Assembly: GCA_030537635.1 (NCBI GenBank)
Contig: JAUNVM010000005.1
Span: forward strand, 1 to 64,000
Reading direction: 5' to 3'
Length of the DNA stretch: 64,000 nucleotides
Origin: Flaviflexus sp.
GTDB lineage: Bacteria; Actinomycetota; Actinomycetes; Actinomycetales; Actinomycetaceae
The translations under genes were made by a program, and so were the position numbers. Under the pieces are notes generated by a model, which was not told where the DNA came from, searched no databases, and worked only from the letters and a program-made list of their open reading frames with translations. Positions 28,324 through 36,668 of the stretch are shown here, in pieces; within the stretch, counting starts at the first letter, position 1, and the number at the start of each line of letters is the position of its first letter.

Positions 28324-28698
28324 ATGGAGTTCTCGGATACTACGCCGATCTATCAGCAGATCGCCGACGATATTCGCACCCGGATCATCTCCGGGGTACT
28401 GACTGCTGGCGATCAGCTCATGTCGACTACCGAGTACGCCACGACCTACCGGATCAACCCGGCGACCGCCGCGAAGGCGTTCAGCCAACTCGTCGCCGAG
28501 GGGGTGGCCGAAAAGCGCCGCGGCATCGGCGTCTTCGTCACCGACTCGGCCCGGGAGATTCTCACCACCGCAGGGCGCGCCTCATTTGTCAGCGAGCACC
28601 TCGCCCCCGTCATCGCCGACGGTCTCGCCCTCGGCTTTTCCCCCGACGATCTGCGCGCCGAGGTCAATCGCCTCGTCGGCGAGACCGGCAAGGAGTAG
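28324..28698 (+). CDS. GntR-family regulator, YtrA subfamily
   Basis: 124 residues. The winged helix-turn-helix covers about 8-75 (PIYQQIADDIRTRIISG, then the recognition region YRINPATAAKAFSQL). The short C-terminal helix pair is typical of the YtrA subfamily, which lacks a large ligand domain and usually controls an adjacent ABC transporter. Such a transporter follows 2 bases downstream. ATG at 28324 is used; GTG at 28318 (two residues longer) has AGGA at better spacing and is a real alternative. Confidence 0.88.
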   Translation: MEFSDTTPIYQQIADDIRTRIISGVLTAGDQLMSTTEYATTYRINPATAAKAFSQLVAEGVAEKRRGIGVFVTDSAREILTTAGRASFVSEHLAPVIADGLALGFSPDDLRAEVNRLVGETGKE

Positions 28699-28700
28699 AC

Positions 28701-29411
28701 ATGGACGTTAACATTGCATACCTCACCTACCGGTACAGGTCCAGGACGGCACTGGCCGACATCAGCCTTGTGATCCGCTCCGGCACGATCACCGGGCTGC
28801 TCGGACGCAATGGCGCCGGCAAGTCAACCCTCGCTCAGCTCATTGCCGGTCAGCTGCCGAGCCCACACGTGTCGGTGGCTGGGGAGCAGCCGTGGGACAA
28901 TCCGCGCCTGGCTCACCAGCTCGCCCTTATCACCCCGCACACCCCGGTCTTTGACAAGCGGCCACTCGAGGCGACGGCCCGGCTGTGGGATGAGCTGCGG
29001 CCGAGCTTTGATCCGGCGCTGTTTGCCGATATCACGGGCCGGCTGGGACTCACCGTCAAGGATGAGCCACGCCAGCTCTCGCGGGGCATGCGGGCGGGGT
29101 TCCTCACCGCCCTCGGCATCGCCTCCCGGGCCGCAGTGACCATCTTTGACGAGGCCACGGACGGCATGGACGAGGTGACGAGGGACATCTTCTACCAGGA
29201 GCTACTCGCCGACTACGCCCGCCATCCGCGCACCATCATCATGGCAACCCACCTCATTTCTGAGACCCAGCCGATGATGGAGGATGTCATCATTCTCTCC
29301 CGGGGGCGCCTCGCCGAGACCGGCCCGGTCGATGACGTGCGCGAGCGGCACCGCACCGGCTCCCTGCCCTCGCTGCGCGAGGTGCTTGCCGCCGCGGACG
29401 GGGTGGCCTGA
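28701..29411 (+). CDS. ABC transporter ATP-binding protein
   Basis: 236 residues. Walker A is GRNGAGKST (about 35-43), the signature is LSRGM and Walker B reads VTIFDEATDGMD, followed by MATH as the H-loop. All key residues are present. It starts 2 bases after the regulator stop and is followed by two membrane proteins, matching the YtrABC-type layout of a small transporter for antibiotics or envelope stress signals. The substrate is unknown. Confidence 0.88.
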   Translation: MDVNIAYLTYRYRSRTALADISLVIRSGTITGLLGRNGAGKSTLAQLIAGQLPSPHVSVAGEQPWDNPRLAHQLALITPHTPVFDKRPLEATARLWDELRPSFDPALFADITGRLGLTVKDEPRQLSRGMRAGFLTALGIASRAAVTIFDEATDGMDEVTRDIFYQELLADYARHPRTIIMATHLISETQPMMEDVIILSRGRLAETGPVDDVRERHRTGSLPSLREVLAAADGVA

Positions 29412-29412
29412 G

Positions 29413-30087
29413 ATGTTCAGCCATCACGGATCCTTCCGCTTCCTCGCCCCCGCCACGGTCGTCCTCTTGGCCGGCGTCTACCTGCTGAGCCACGACCAGG
29501 TTAATGCCCCCGTCGAGGCGCGGCCCTGGTTCGGTATTGTGCCCGGGCCAAGCGCTGCGGCGCATGGCGCAAGCTTCCTGACCGGGGCTTGCTATCTCAT
29601 GTTCGCCCTGGGCATCCTCGCCAGCGTGGGCACCGAGGTGCGCCTCGCAGCGGGACTGAGCCGCACGGCGGAATTCACCTCAGTGCTGCGCGGCGCGCTC
29701 GGCTTGACCGTCCTGGCCGGGGCCGGGGCTCTCGCCCAGTTCTTCCTTTCCTCCATCCACGGAGAAAGGGCGGTGATTGCGGGGTCGATTCACCCGCTCC
29801 TCGCGCTGCCCTGGGGCCTAGGCACGGTATTCGTCATGTTCTTCCTCGGCTACGCGATCGCGCTTACCGCCAGAGTTACGGGAGGCCTGAGCATCATCGC
29901 CTTCTGCCTCATTATCTTGCTCTTCGACTATCTGCTCTTCCTCCTGGGCATGCCCCTCATTTTCGGCACGGCAAGCCCCATGAACGCCCCCTCTCACCTG
30001 GGCGGGGTTCTCGCCTGGACCGGCCTTGGCGCCGCCCTCCTTCCCATCTCCCTCACCGGCATCCGCCGCCTCAACCTCAGGAGCTAG
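29413..30087 (+). CDS. Membrane protein of the GntR-ABC operon (permease 1)
   Basis: 224 residues with six hydrophobic segments (about 11-28, 53-73, 95-118, 134-150, 155-175 and 195-215). There is no signal peptide beyond the first helix and no recognised motif. It begins one base after the ATPase stop, so it should be translationally coupled and form the membrane part of that transporter. Confidence 0.75.
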   Translation: MFSHHGSFRFLAPATVVLLAGVYLLSHDQVNAPVEARPWFGIVPGPSAAAHGASFLTGACYLMFALGILASVGTEVRLAAGLSRTAEFTSVLRGALGLTVLAGAGALAQFFLSSIHGERAVIAGSIHPLLALPWGLGTVFVMFFLGYAIALTARVTGGLSIIAFCLIILLFDYLLFLLGMPLIFGTASPMNAPSHLGGVLAWTGLGAALLPISLTGIRRLNLRS

Positions 30088-30089
30088 CC

Positions 30090-30782
30090 ATGCCGACCGT
30101 TCGCCCCAAGATCTTCCTCGCCCACGTCATCATCGCCGCGTTCCTGTGCCTCATCTTCGCCGTGGCCATGAAGGCCGGGCACGTCATCCCCGCCGCCGAG
30201 TACGAGCCCGATGCCATCGGCCTGCGCCCCGGAGCTGGGGCGGTGGGCTGGCGGCAGCTCGATCAGTTTTCCCGCCAGATTGTTTTCGTCACCTTGATCT
30301 GCGGGATGGTCTCCTTCCTCGGCACCCGCCAGCGCATTGCCGCCGGCATGGACAGGGGCGGGGAGCTTCGCGGCCTGCTCACCCTCGGCCTCATTTTCGC
30401 CGCCGTCAGCGCACTCACGTGGATCGTGGGCCTGGCGATCGTCAAGGCCACGGGAGTGCAGCTCGGCGCTCTCGCGGTCGACTCGGACTCCCCCGTTGCC
30501 GCCCTCATCATCCAGTTCCTCTCGGGCCTCGGCGCCTTCCTCGCCGGCCTGTGCATCACCTCCGCAATTTCCACCTACGGCGGGCGCGGGGTCCTCTACC
30601 TCATCCTTCTCGTTATCGCCACCCTCACCGTGTCCGTCATCATCGCCATCGCCGTCTCCCTTGCCTCCGGCAGCGAGGCGGATGGTGAGTGGGCCGCTAA
30701 CTGGGTTGCCCTCGTCGCCGGGCTCGGCTTCGAATACTCCTTCTTGCGCCGTCTCTTCAACAATCTCAACATTGCCACCTAA
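30090..30782 (+). CDS. Membrane protein of the GntR-ABC operon (permease 2)
   Basis: 230 residues with hydrophobic segments near 8-26, 60-75, 93-115, 140-160, 168-190 and 205-220. It starts 2 bases after permease 1 with AGGAG 7 bases upstream of the ATG. Together with permease 1 it would give a heterodimeric membrane unit. I see no specific family motif. Confidence 0.75.
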   Translation: MPTVRPKIFLAHVIIAAFLCLIFAVAMKAGHVIPAAEYEPDAIGLRPGAGAVGWRQLDQFSRQIVFVTLICGMVSFLGTRQRIAAGMDRGGELRGLLTLGLIFAAVSALTWIVGLAIVKATGVQLGALAVDSDSPVAALIIQFLSGLGAFLAGLCITSAISTYGGRGVLYLILLVIATLTVSVIIAIAVSLASGSEADGEWAANWVALVAGLGFEYSFLRRLFNNLNIAT

Positions 30783-30876
30783 GCCCAGGCGGCGAAGAAC
30801 GCGCCTTTTCTCCCGTGCGTGCACCGCGTAGTGTCGGCCCGAAGATGTCACACTGGGAGAAACCGAAAGGACAACC

Positions 30877-31299
30877 ATGATCGAACTTGTGACCGAGACA
30901 AGCGATGAACTCGTCGAGGCGATGAATCGCCTGCTCCCCCAGCTTTCCTCCTCCGCGAAGGAACTGGATGAGAAGCAGGTGCGCGCCCTCGTCGACCAGC
31001 CCAATCTCTACCTGTTCATCTACCGCCACGACGGCGTCATCCGCGGCATGCTCTCGCTAGCCACCTTCGCGATCCCCACCGGCCTGCGCGCCTGGATCGA
31101 AGATGTTGTTGTCGAGGTTGAGGCCCGCGGCCACGGGGCCGGTCAGGCCCTCGTCGAGGCCGCCTGCGCGCACGGCACAAAAATTGGCGCAAAGTCTATC
31201 GACCTCACCTCTCGCCCCTCTCGCGAGGCAGCGAACCGGCTCTACCGCCGCTGCGGCTTTGAAAAGCGAGAAACGAACGTCTACCGCTACGCCGGCTAA
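30877..31299 (+). CDS. GNAT-family N-acetyltransferase
   Basis: 140 residues. The acetyl-CoA site is at EARGHGAGQALVEAAC (about 89-104), and the fold ends with the usual ANRLYRRCGFEKRETNVYRY. The start has GAAAGGA 6 bases upstream. It is a single gene between hairpins, and the acceptor molecule is unknown. Confidence 0.85.
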   Translation: MIELVTETSDELVEAMNRLLPQLSSSAKELDEKQVRALVDQPNLYLFIYRHDGVIRGMLSLATFAIPTGLRAWIEDVVVEVEARGHGAGQALVEAACAHGTKIGAKSIDLTSRPSREAANRLYRRCGFEKRETNVYRYAG

Positions 31300-31310
31300 T
31301 CTTCCCCCCT

Positions 31311-31344
31311 CGCCGCCCCGCCAGGCCCACCCGGCGGGGCGGCG
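31311..31344. terminator. Hairpin downstream of the GNAT gene
   Basis: A perfect 12-bp stem (CGCCGCCCCGCC with GGCGGGGCGGCG) and a 10-base loop lie 11 bases after the stop, followed by a TTTC stretch. Confidence 0.65.
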
Positions 31345-31458
31345 CCGTTTCGCCAGCGGCTTCCCAAAAGCTCCCGCCCGCGCGAAGCGTCGCGAAGACT
31401 CGCACAGGGTTCCTCGGGCGGCCAGGCCGCTAGAGGCACTGGCCCCGGGACGGTGCAC

Positions 31459-32694
31459 CTAGTGGGCGGGGCTGAGCAGATCGAGCACCCGGACGAGGAG
31501 TTCCCGGTCGCCAAAGCCGCCGGACTTCGTGGCCATGAGCAGCCCGGGATGTCCGCCATCGCGGGCAATTGTTAGCGGCACGCCCTCGGCGAGGCCCTGG
31601 GCCACCTGGGTGCGGGTGATACCGAGGATGGAGGTGAGCTCGCGGGCCCCGTCAATGCCGACGGCGAGCACCGAGCCAAAGGGGCGGGCCGCAAGCGCGG
31701 TCAGCGCCAGCTCGGCGAGCCACTTGGCGAAGTCGCGGGCCAGCGTGCCGCGCAGGCCGCCCTCGGCAAGATCGGAGGGATCGACCCGGATGATGAGCGG
31801 GCCGGTGGACTGGGCGGCGAGCTGTTCGAGCTCCCGGTCGGTGCGCTGGCGGCCCTCCTCGGAGAAGAGATCCCGAGCATCGGGAACGAATTGCGCGACT
31901 TCCCGGCCGGCGAGGTATTCATCGACCTGCGCTTGGCTCACCGCGTGGATCGAGGTGGTGACGATGAGCGGCGGATGCGCCGGCGGCAGATCCGGCTGAG
32001 TGGGCTCGCGGTCCGGAGCCGGCAGAGTACGGTGCAGGGCGCGGGCGAGCCCAAGGGAGCCGACCGGAATGACTCGCTCGCCGAGCGTGCGGCAGGCCGC
32101 CGCGATCTGTTCGAGCTCATTCTCCGTGGCGGCATTGCACACGACGATATTCGATCCGGCCATGTCAATCCGCTCGGCAAGATTGCCGCCAACATCAATT
32201 ACTCGACACCCCTCGAGGATCTCCTCGACCTGGGAGGTGGTGGCCGGAGTGAGGCTATCGCGCCCCGCCCAGGCCTCATCGGCCGGCACACCATCCGCGA
32301 GTAGCACCCCGTCCTCGAGGGTGAGGCCGTGTGCCGGGTCGGCCGGGCACACGACGGCAATGGCCTGGGGGTGGGCGGGCCGCCACGCGTGCAGGGCGCC
32401 GTGGATCTGGGAGAAGACCGAGCCGCGCAGCGCGGCGTCAACCTTAAGGTAAAAGGTGTCGATGCCGCCGGCACACGCCCGCTCGATGAGCGCGGTCGTG
32501 TGGGTTTGGGCGCGCGGGCCCTCCCGGCGAGTATCCGCGGGCACGATGAGAATCTCGGAGGATTCCACACGCGGATCGGAGAGAACGGTGGCATCGTGCA
32601 CGAGAGCCGCAGACCGTCCCGCGCCGGCGAGGGCCACCGCCGTCGCATTGGCCCCGGTCAAATCATCCGCGAGGACGAGGATCTGTCGCTGCAC
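31459..32694 (-). CDS. Four-carbon acid sugar kinase family protein (DUF1537)
   Basis: 411 residues. The N-terminus ILVLADDLTGANATAVAL is the family signature, and the C-terminal nucleotide-binding part has GGFGDRELL. Characterised members (OtnK/DtnK) phosphorylate tetronates such as threonate or erythronate. They usually sit with an oxidoreductase, an isomerase or a PdxA-like dehydrogenase; none is here, so the substrate is open. The GTG start has AAGGA 6 bases upstream. Single gene. Confidence 0.8.
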   Translation of the reverse strand: MQRQILVLADDLTGANATAVALAGAGRSAALVHDATVLSDPRVESSEILIVPADTRREGPRAQTHTTALIERACAGGIDTFYLKVDAALRGSVFSQIHGALHAWRPAHPQAIAVVCPADPAHGLTLEDGVLLADGVPADEAWAGRDSLTPATTSQVEEILEGCRVIDVGGNLAERIDMAGSNIVVCNAATENELEQIAAACRTLGERVIPVGSLGLARALHRTLPAPDREPTQPDLPPAHPPLIVTTSIHAVSQAQVDEYLAGREVAQFVPDARDLFSEEGRQRTDRELEQLAAQSTGPLIIRVDPSDLAEGGLRGTLARDFAKWLAELALTALAARPFGSVLAVGIDGARELTSILGITRTQVAQGLAEGVPLTIARDGGHPGLLMATKSGGFGDRELLVRVLDLLSPAH

Positions 32695-32822
32695 TGCGCT
32701 TCCTTACTTTGGCTCTCCCACCCCTCCCCAGTCTAGGCCACGAACTCGCCTCTTCGATAGGGGAGGAGGGCGCCCCCTATCGGCAAAGATCATACCATTG
32801 TGGTCCGGGTGGGCATAGACGC

Positions 32823-32852
32823 AGGTGGGCCCGCCAGAAGGCGGGCCCACCT
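32823..32852. terminator. Hairpin downstream of the dpp operon
   Basis: A perfect 13-bp stem (AGGTGGGCCCGCC with GGCGGGCCCACCT) and an AGAA loop lie 10 bases past the last dpp stop on the minus strand. Confidence 0.75.
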
Positions 32853-32861
32853 CACAGCCCC

Positions 32862-34715
32862 TCAGGCGCCGAGTTCGATATCGCCGCCGGGAATGGCGTC
32901 GCTGAGATTGTGCGTGTACTCCATATTCGGGCTCTCGAAGAGCTGTTCGCACTCCCCGACCTCAACGACCTTGCCATCTTGCATGACGACGACGTCGTTG
33001 GCGATCTGGCGGACCACCGCGAGATCGTGGGTGATGAACAGGTAGGACAGGTCCATCTGCGCCTGAATGTCGGCGAGCAGGTGGAGAATCTGATCCTGGA
33101 CGAGCACGTCGAGTGCGGAAACCGCCTCGTCGAGCACAAGCACCTCCGGGTGGAGGGCGAGCGCTCGGGCGATGGCGACGCGCTGGCGCTGCCCGCCAGA
33201 GAGCTCATTCGGGTAGCGGCGCATGGCCGAGCGGGGCAGGGCCACGAGGTCGAGCAGGTGAGCCACCCGTTCCTCGCGCTCCTTCTTCGTTCCCACCTTG
33301 TGCACTCGCAGCGGCTCCTCGATAGCCCGATAGATCGAGAACATCGGGTCGAGCGAGCCGTACGGGTTCTGGAACACCACCTGCATGTTCCGCCGCATGG
33401 CGAAGCGTTCCTTCTTCGACAGGGTGGACACGTCAACATCATTGACGATGACCTGCCCTTCATCCTGCTCGAGCAGGCCGAGGATGATGTTCGCCGCCGT
33501 TGACTTGCCCGAGCCGGACTCGCCAACCACCGCGAGGGTGGATCCCCGGCGCAGCTGGAAGGACACGTCATCGAGCGCCTTGAAGAACTTCCCACGCTTA
33601 CCGCGGATGGGGAAGGTCTTCGTGAGGTTCTTCGCCTCGACCGCGATATCGGAGGAGGTGGCCCGGCTGGCGAGCTCCTCCTCGGAGGTCTCCCCGTGCT
33701 CGTGCGCGGACTGGATGCGGGCGGAGGCCAGCGAGGGCGCGGCCGCAACCAGGCGCTGAGTGTAGGGATGCTGCGGATCCTGAAGAATCTGCAGGGCTGG
33801 ACCCGATTCGACAACCCGGCCTCGGTGCATGACAACGAGGTGGCTGGCGCGCTCGGCGGCCAGGCCCAGATCGTGGGTGATAAAGAGAACGGCCGTGCCG
33901 AGCTCCTTTGTCAATCCTTCGAGGTGGTCGAGGATCCGGCGCTGCACCGTGACATCGAGAGCCGAGGTCGGCTCGTCGGCAATGAGCAGCTGAGGCCGCG
34001 CCGCAAGACCGATGGCGATCAGGGCGCGCTGGCGCATGCCGCCGGAGAACTCGTGCGGATACTGCTTAGACAGGCGCTCCGGATCGGGCAGGCCGGCCTC
34101 GGTGAGGAGCTGCTCGACCTGGGCCTGAACCTCTGAGCCCTTGACGACATTATTCGCCTTGAGCGCCTCCTTGACCTGGTAGCCGATCTTCCACACGGGA
34201 TTGAGATTCGACATGGGGTCCTGGGGCACGAGACCAATCTTCGTTCCTCGAATCGCCTCCATGGCCTTGCGGGACTTGCCAACCAGTTCCTCGCCCATGA
34301 GCTTGATCGACCCGCCGGTGATCCGGCCGGTGCCGGGCAGCAGGTTGATGATGGCGTGGGCGGTGGTCGACTTGCCGGAGCCGGATTCCCCGACGATGGC
34401 AATGGACTGACCCGGATAGATCGTGAGATTGGCCTTGCGCACGGCGGGAACCATGCCGGTTGAGGACTGGAAGGCGACCTCGAGATCGGTGATCTCAAGA
34501 AGCGGATCCAATCCCTCCTCCGTCGTGGTGTGCGCCTCGGCGTGCGTGTCCGGTTCGGCGCGATGCTTCGCACCGGTGTCCTCGTAGCGGTCCTCGACGG
34601 TGTCGGCGGCCCGCTGCGCGGCGGGTTCGGCGTGGTCGTCGCGACCCACCGAGCCCAGGGCGTCGGCGGCGGAAACCTCGTGGTGTCCGGTGAATGGCCG
34701 GTTGTCTTCTGGCAT
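32862..34715 (-). CDS. Peptide ABC transporter, fused ATP-binding protein (DppD-DppF type)
   Basis: 617 residues with two complete ATPase domains in one chain. The N-terminal 70 or so residues are an acidic, His-rich, probably disordered extension. ATPase 1 has GESGSGKST, FSGGMRQRALIA and IADEPTSALD; ATPase 2 has GESGSGKST again, LSGGQRQRVAIA and LVLDEAVSALD. It energises the DppB/DppC channel. The ATG at 34715 has AAGGA 4 bases upstream. An in-frame ATG at 34727, overlapping the dppC stop as TAATG, is the alternative. Last gene of the operon. Confidence 0.92.
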   Translation of the reverse strand: MPEDNRPFTGHHEVSAADALGSVGRDDHAEPAAQRAADTVEDRYEDTGAKHRAEPDTHAEAHTTTEEGLDPLLEITDLEVAFQSSTGMVPAVRKANLTIYPGQSIAIVGESGSGKSTTAHAIINLLPGTGRITGGSIKLMGEELVGKSRKAMEAIRGTKIGLVPQDPMSNLNPVWKIGYQVKEALKANNVVKGSEVQAQVEQLLTEAGLPDPERLSKQYPHEFSGGMRQRALIAIGLAARPQLLIADEPTSALDVTVQRRILDHLEGLTKELGTAVLFITHDLGLAAERASHLVVMHRGRVVESGPALQILQDPQHPYTQRLVAAAPSLASARIQSAHEHGETSEEELASRATSSDIAVEAKNLTKTFPIRGKRGKFFKALDDVSFQLRRGSTLAVVGESGSGKSTAANIILGLLEQDEGQVIVNDVDVSTLSKKERFAMRRNMQVVFQNPYGSLDPMFSIYRAIEEPLRVHKVGTKKEREERVAHLLDLVALPRSAMRRYPNELSGGQRQRVAIARALALHPEVLVLDEAVSALDVLVQDQILHLLADIQAQMDLSYLFITHDLAVVRQIANDVVVMQDGKVVEVGECEQLFESPNMEYTHNLSDAIPGGDIELGA

Positions 34716-34726
34716 GTTGTCCTTCA

Positions 34727-35674
34727 TTACCGCTTCCTCGCCTTCGGATCGAGAGCATCGCGCACCGCATCACCCATCATGATGAAGGAGAGCACGGTGA
34801 TCGCGAGCGCACCAGCGGGATAGAACAGCACGGAGGGCTGGGCCCGCAGGGCGGTCTGAGCGCGGGAAATATCCCCGCCCCAGGACACGACGTCCGGGGG
34901 CAGGCCGACGCCGAGGAAGGACAGCGTCGCCTCGGCGACGATGAACGTGCCCAGGGCAACCGTGCCGTAGACGATGATCGGGGCTGCGGCATTGGGCAGG
35001 ATGTGGCGGGCAAGAATCTTCCACTGGGACTCGCCCAGGGCCTTCGCCGCCGTCACGAATTCCTCGTTTTTCACGCTCATGACCGCGCCGCGGGTGATGC
35101 GGGCAATCTGTGGCCATCCAAAAATCGCGAGCACCATGACCACGGTCCAGGTTGAGCGCTGATCGCGGAACATCTGCATGACGACGATCGCGGCGAGCAG
35201 GAAGGGGATGGCGAACACGACATCGGTGATGCGGGAGAGCAGAGCATCGAGCAGTCCGCCAAAATAGCCGGCCAGGGCGCCGAACAGGGCGCCGATGATG
35301 ACGACAACCGCGGTGGTAAACACGCCGACCACGACCGAGGCTCGGGCCCCGTAGATCGTGCGGGCGAAGATATCGCAGCCCTGGCGGTCGAAGCCGAAGC
35401 GGTGACCGGGCGACGGCGGCTCCATCGAATTGCCGAGCTCGCAGAACTTGGGATCGACGGAGGTAAAGAGCGACGGGAAGGCGGCCATGACCAGCGCCAG
35501 CACGATGATGAAGGCGGCGACCCAGAACAGCACCCGCTTGCGCAGGACCTTCCAGGCCTCACCCCACATTGAGCTGGGCGCCGAGTCATCGGCAACGGCG
35601 TCAACCGCACCGAGGCCGGTCTCGTCGGTGTCGCACACGTAGTGCTCTTGTCCGGGCAGAATCTTCTCACTCAT
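34727..35674 (-). CDS. dppC: Peptide ABC transporter permease, DppC type
   Basis: 315 residues with a cytoplasmic N-terminus of about 45 residues, one helix, an outer loop, and then the five-helix core. The loop GESQWKILARHILPNAAAPIIVY is the cytoplasmic EAA-type motif that contacts the ATPases. FGFDRQGCDIFARTIYGAR is typical of DppC. Its start overlaps the dppB stop by 8 bases. Confidence 0.93.
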   Translation of the reverse strand: MSEKILPGQEHYVCDTDETGLGAVDAVADDSAPSSMWGEAWKVLRKRVLFWVAAFIIVLALVMAAFPSLFTSVDPKFCELGNSMEPPSPGHRFGFDRQGCDIFARTIYGARASVVVGVFTTAVVVIIGALFGALAGYFGGLLDALLSRITDVVFAIPFLLAAIVVMQMFRDQRSTWTVVMVLAIFGWPQIARITRGAVMSVKNEEFVTAAKALGESQWKILARHILPNAAAPIIVYGTVALGTFIVAEATLSFLGVGLPPDVVSWGGDISRAQTALRAQPSVLFYPAGALAITVLSFIMMGDAVRDALDPKARKR

Positions 35675-36593
35675 AGCGAATCCTCGGATCGAGTGCGGCG
35701 TACAGCAGGTCAACGAGCAGGTTCGCAACAATGTAGACGAGGACGAGCACCGTGGTGAACGAGACGACGGTGGCCGGCTCGCCCTTGATGATGGCCTGGT
35801 ACATGTTGCCGCCCACGCCGTTGATGGCGAAGATGCCCTCGGTGACGATGGCGCCGCCAATGAGGGCGCCAAGATCGGCTCCGAGGAAGGTCACCACGGG
35901 GATGAGCGAATTACGCAGCACGTGATTGCGCAGCACCTGCTTGCGGGGAAGCCCCTTAGCATGCGCGGTGCGCACGTGATCGGAGGTCACCGTCTCGGAC
36001 ACGGACTGGCGGGTCAGGCGCAGCACGTAGGCGAAGGAGACAGCGCCGAGCACCGTGGCCGGCATGAGCAGGGCCATGAATGAGGTGTTAGCGCCGACCG
36101 TTGTCGGCAACCACCCCATTTTCACGCCTATGAAGAACTGCAGCACAAAGCCGATGACGAAGGTCGGAACGGCGATGACGAACAGGGAGAGAAGCAGCAC
36201 CGTGGCATCGAAGAAACCGCCGCGGCGAAGGCCGGCAATCAGGCCGAAAATGATGCCGAAGACGGCCTCAAAGAACAGGGCCATGAGGGCGAGCTTAATC
36301 GTGACCGGGAAGGCCTCCGCCATGACGTCGGTGACGTCGCGTCCCGAGAAGGTGGTGCCAAAATCGAAGGTGGCAATGCCCTTGAGGTAGAGCAAATACT
36401 GAATAAAGAACGGCTTGTCCATGTTGTAGCGCGCGCGGATCTGGTCCGCCACCTCGGGCGGCAGGCCGCGGTCTCCGCCCAGGGCCTCAATGGCGTCACC
36501 GGGCATGAGGAACACGAGCGCAAAAATAAGGAAGGTAGCCCCGAAGAACACGGGGATCATCTGGAGTAGCCGGCGTCCAATGTAGTGGAGCAT
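35667..36593 (-). CDS. dppB: Peptide ABC transporter permease, DppB type
   Basis: 308 residues with six membrane segments. The N-terminus IGRRLLQMIPVFFGATFL is typical of DppB, followed by FLMPGD. RTAHAKGLPRKQVLRNHVLRN is the EAA loop, and DPRIRYE ends the chain. The ATG at 36593 has AAGGAG 6 bases upstream; the longer frame to 36650 lacks DppB-like sequence. The substrate-binding protein gene lies 75 bases upstream, with a hairpin in the gap. Confidence 0.93.
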   Translation of the reverse strand: MLHYIGRRLLQMIPVFFGATFLIFALVFLMPGDAIEALGGDRGLPPEVADQIRARYNMDKPFFIQYLLYLKGIATFDFGTTFSGRDVTDVMAEAFPVTIKLALMALFFEAVFGIIFGLIAGLRRGGFFDATVLLLSLFVIAVPTFVIGFVLQFFIGVKMGWLPTTVGANTSFMALLMPATVLGAVSFAYVLRLTRQSVSETVTSDHVRTAHAKGLPRKQVLRNHVLRNSLIPVVTFLGADLGALIGGAIVTEGIFAINGVGGNMYQAIIKGEPATVVSFTTVLVLVYIVANLLVDLLYAALDPRIRYE

Positions 36594-36615
36594 ATGGGTC
36601 TCCTTCACACTGGGC

Positions 36616-36644
36616 TCGGGGAGGGCGCCGTGCGCCCTCCCCGA
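36616..36644 (-). terminator. Intercistronic hairpin between dppA and dppB
   Basis: A perfect 13-bp stem (TCGGGGAGGGCGC with GCGCCCTCCCCGA) and a 3-base loop lie 24 bases past the dppA stop. It may reduce read-through or stabilise the upstream mRNA so that the binding protein is made in excess. Confidence 0.65.
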
Positions 36645-36668
36645 ACTCAATGGGTTACGGCATTGCCG

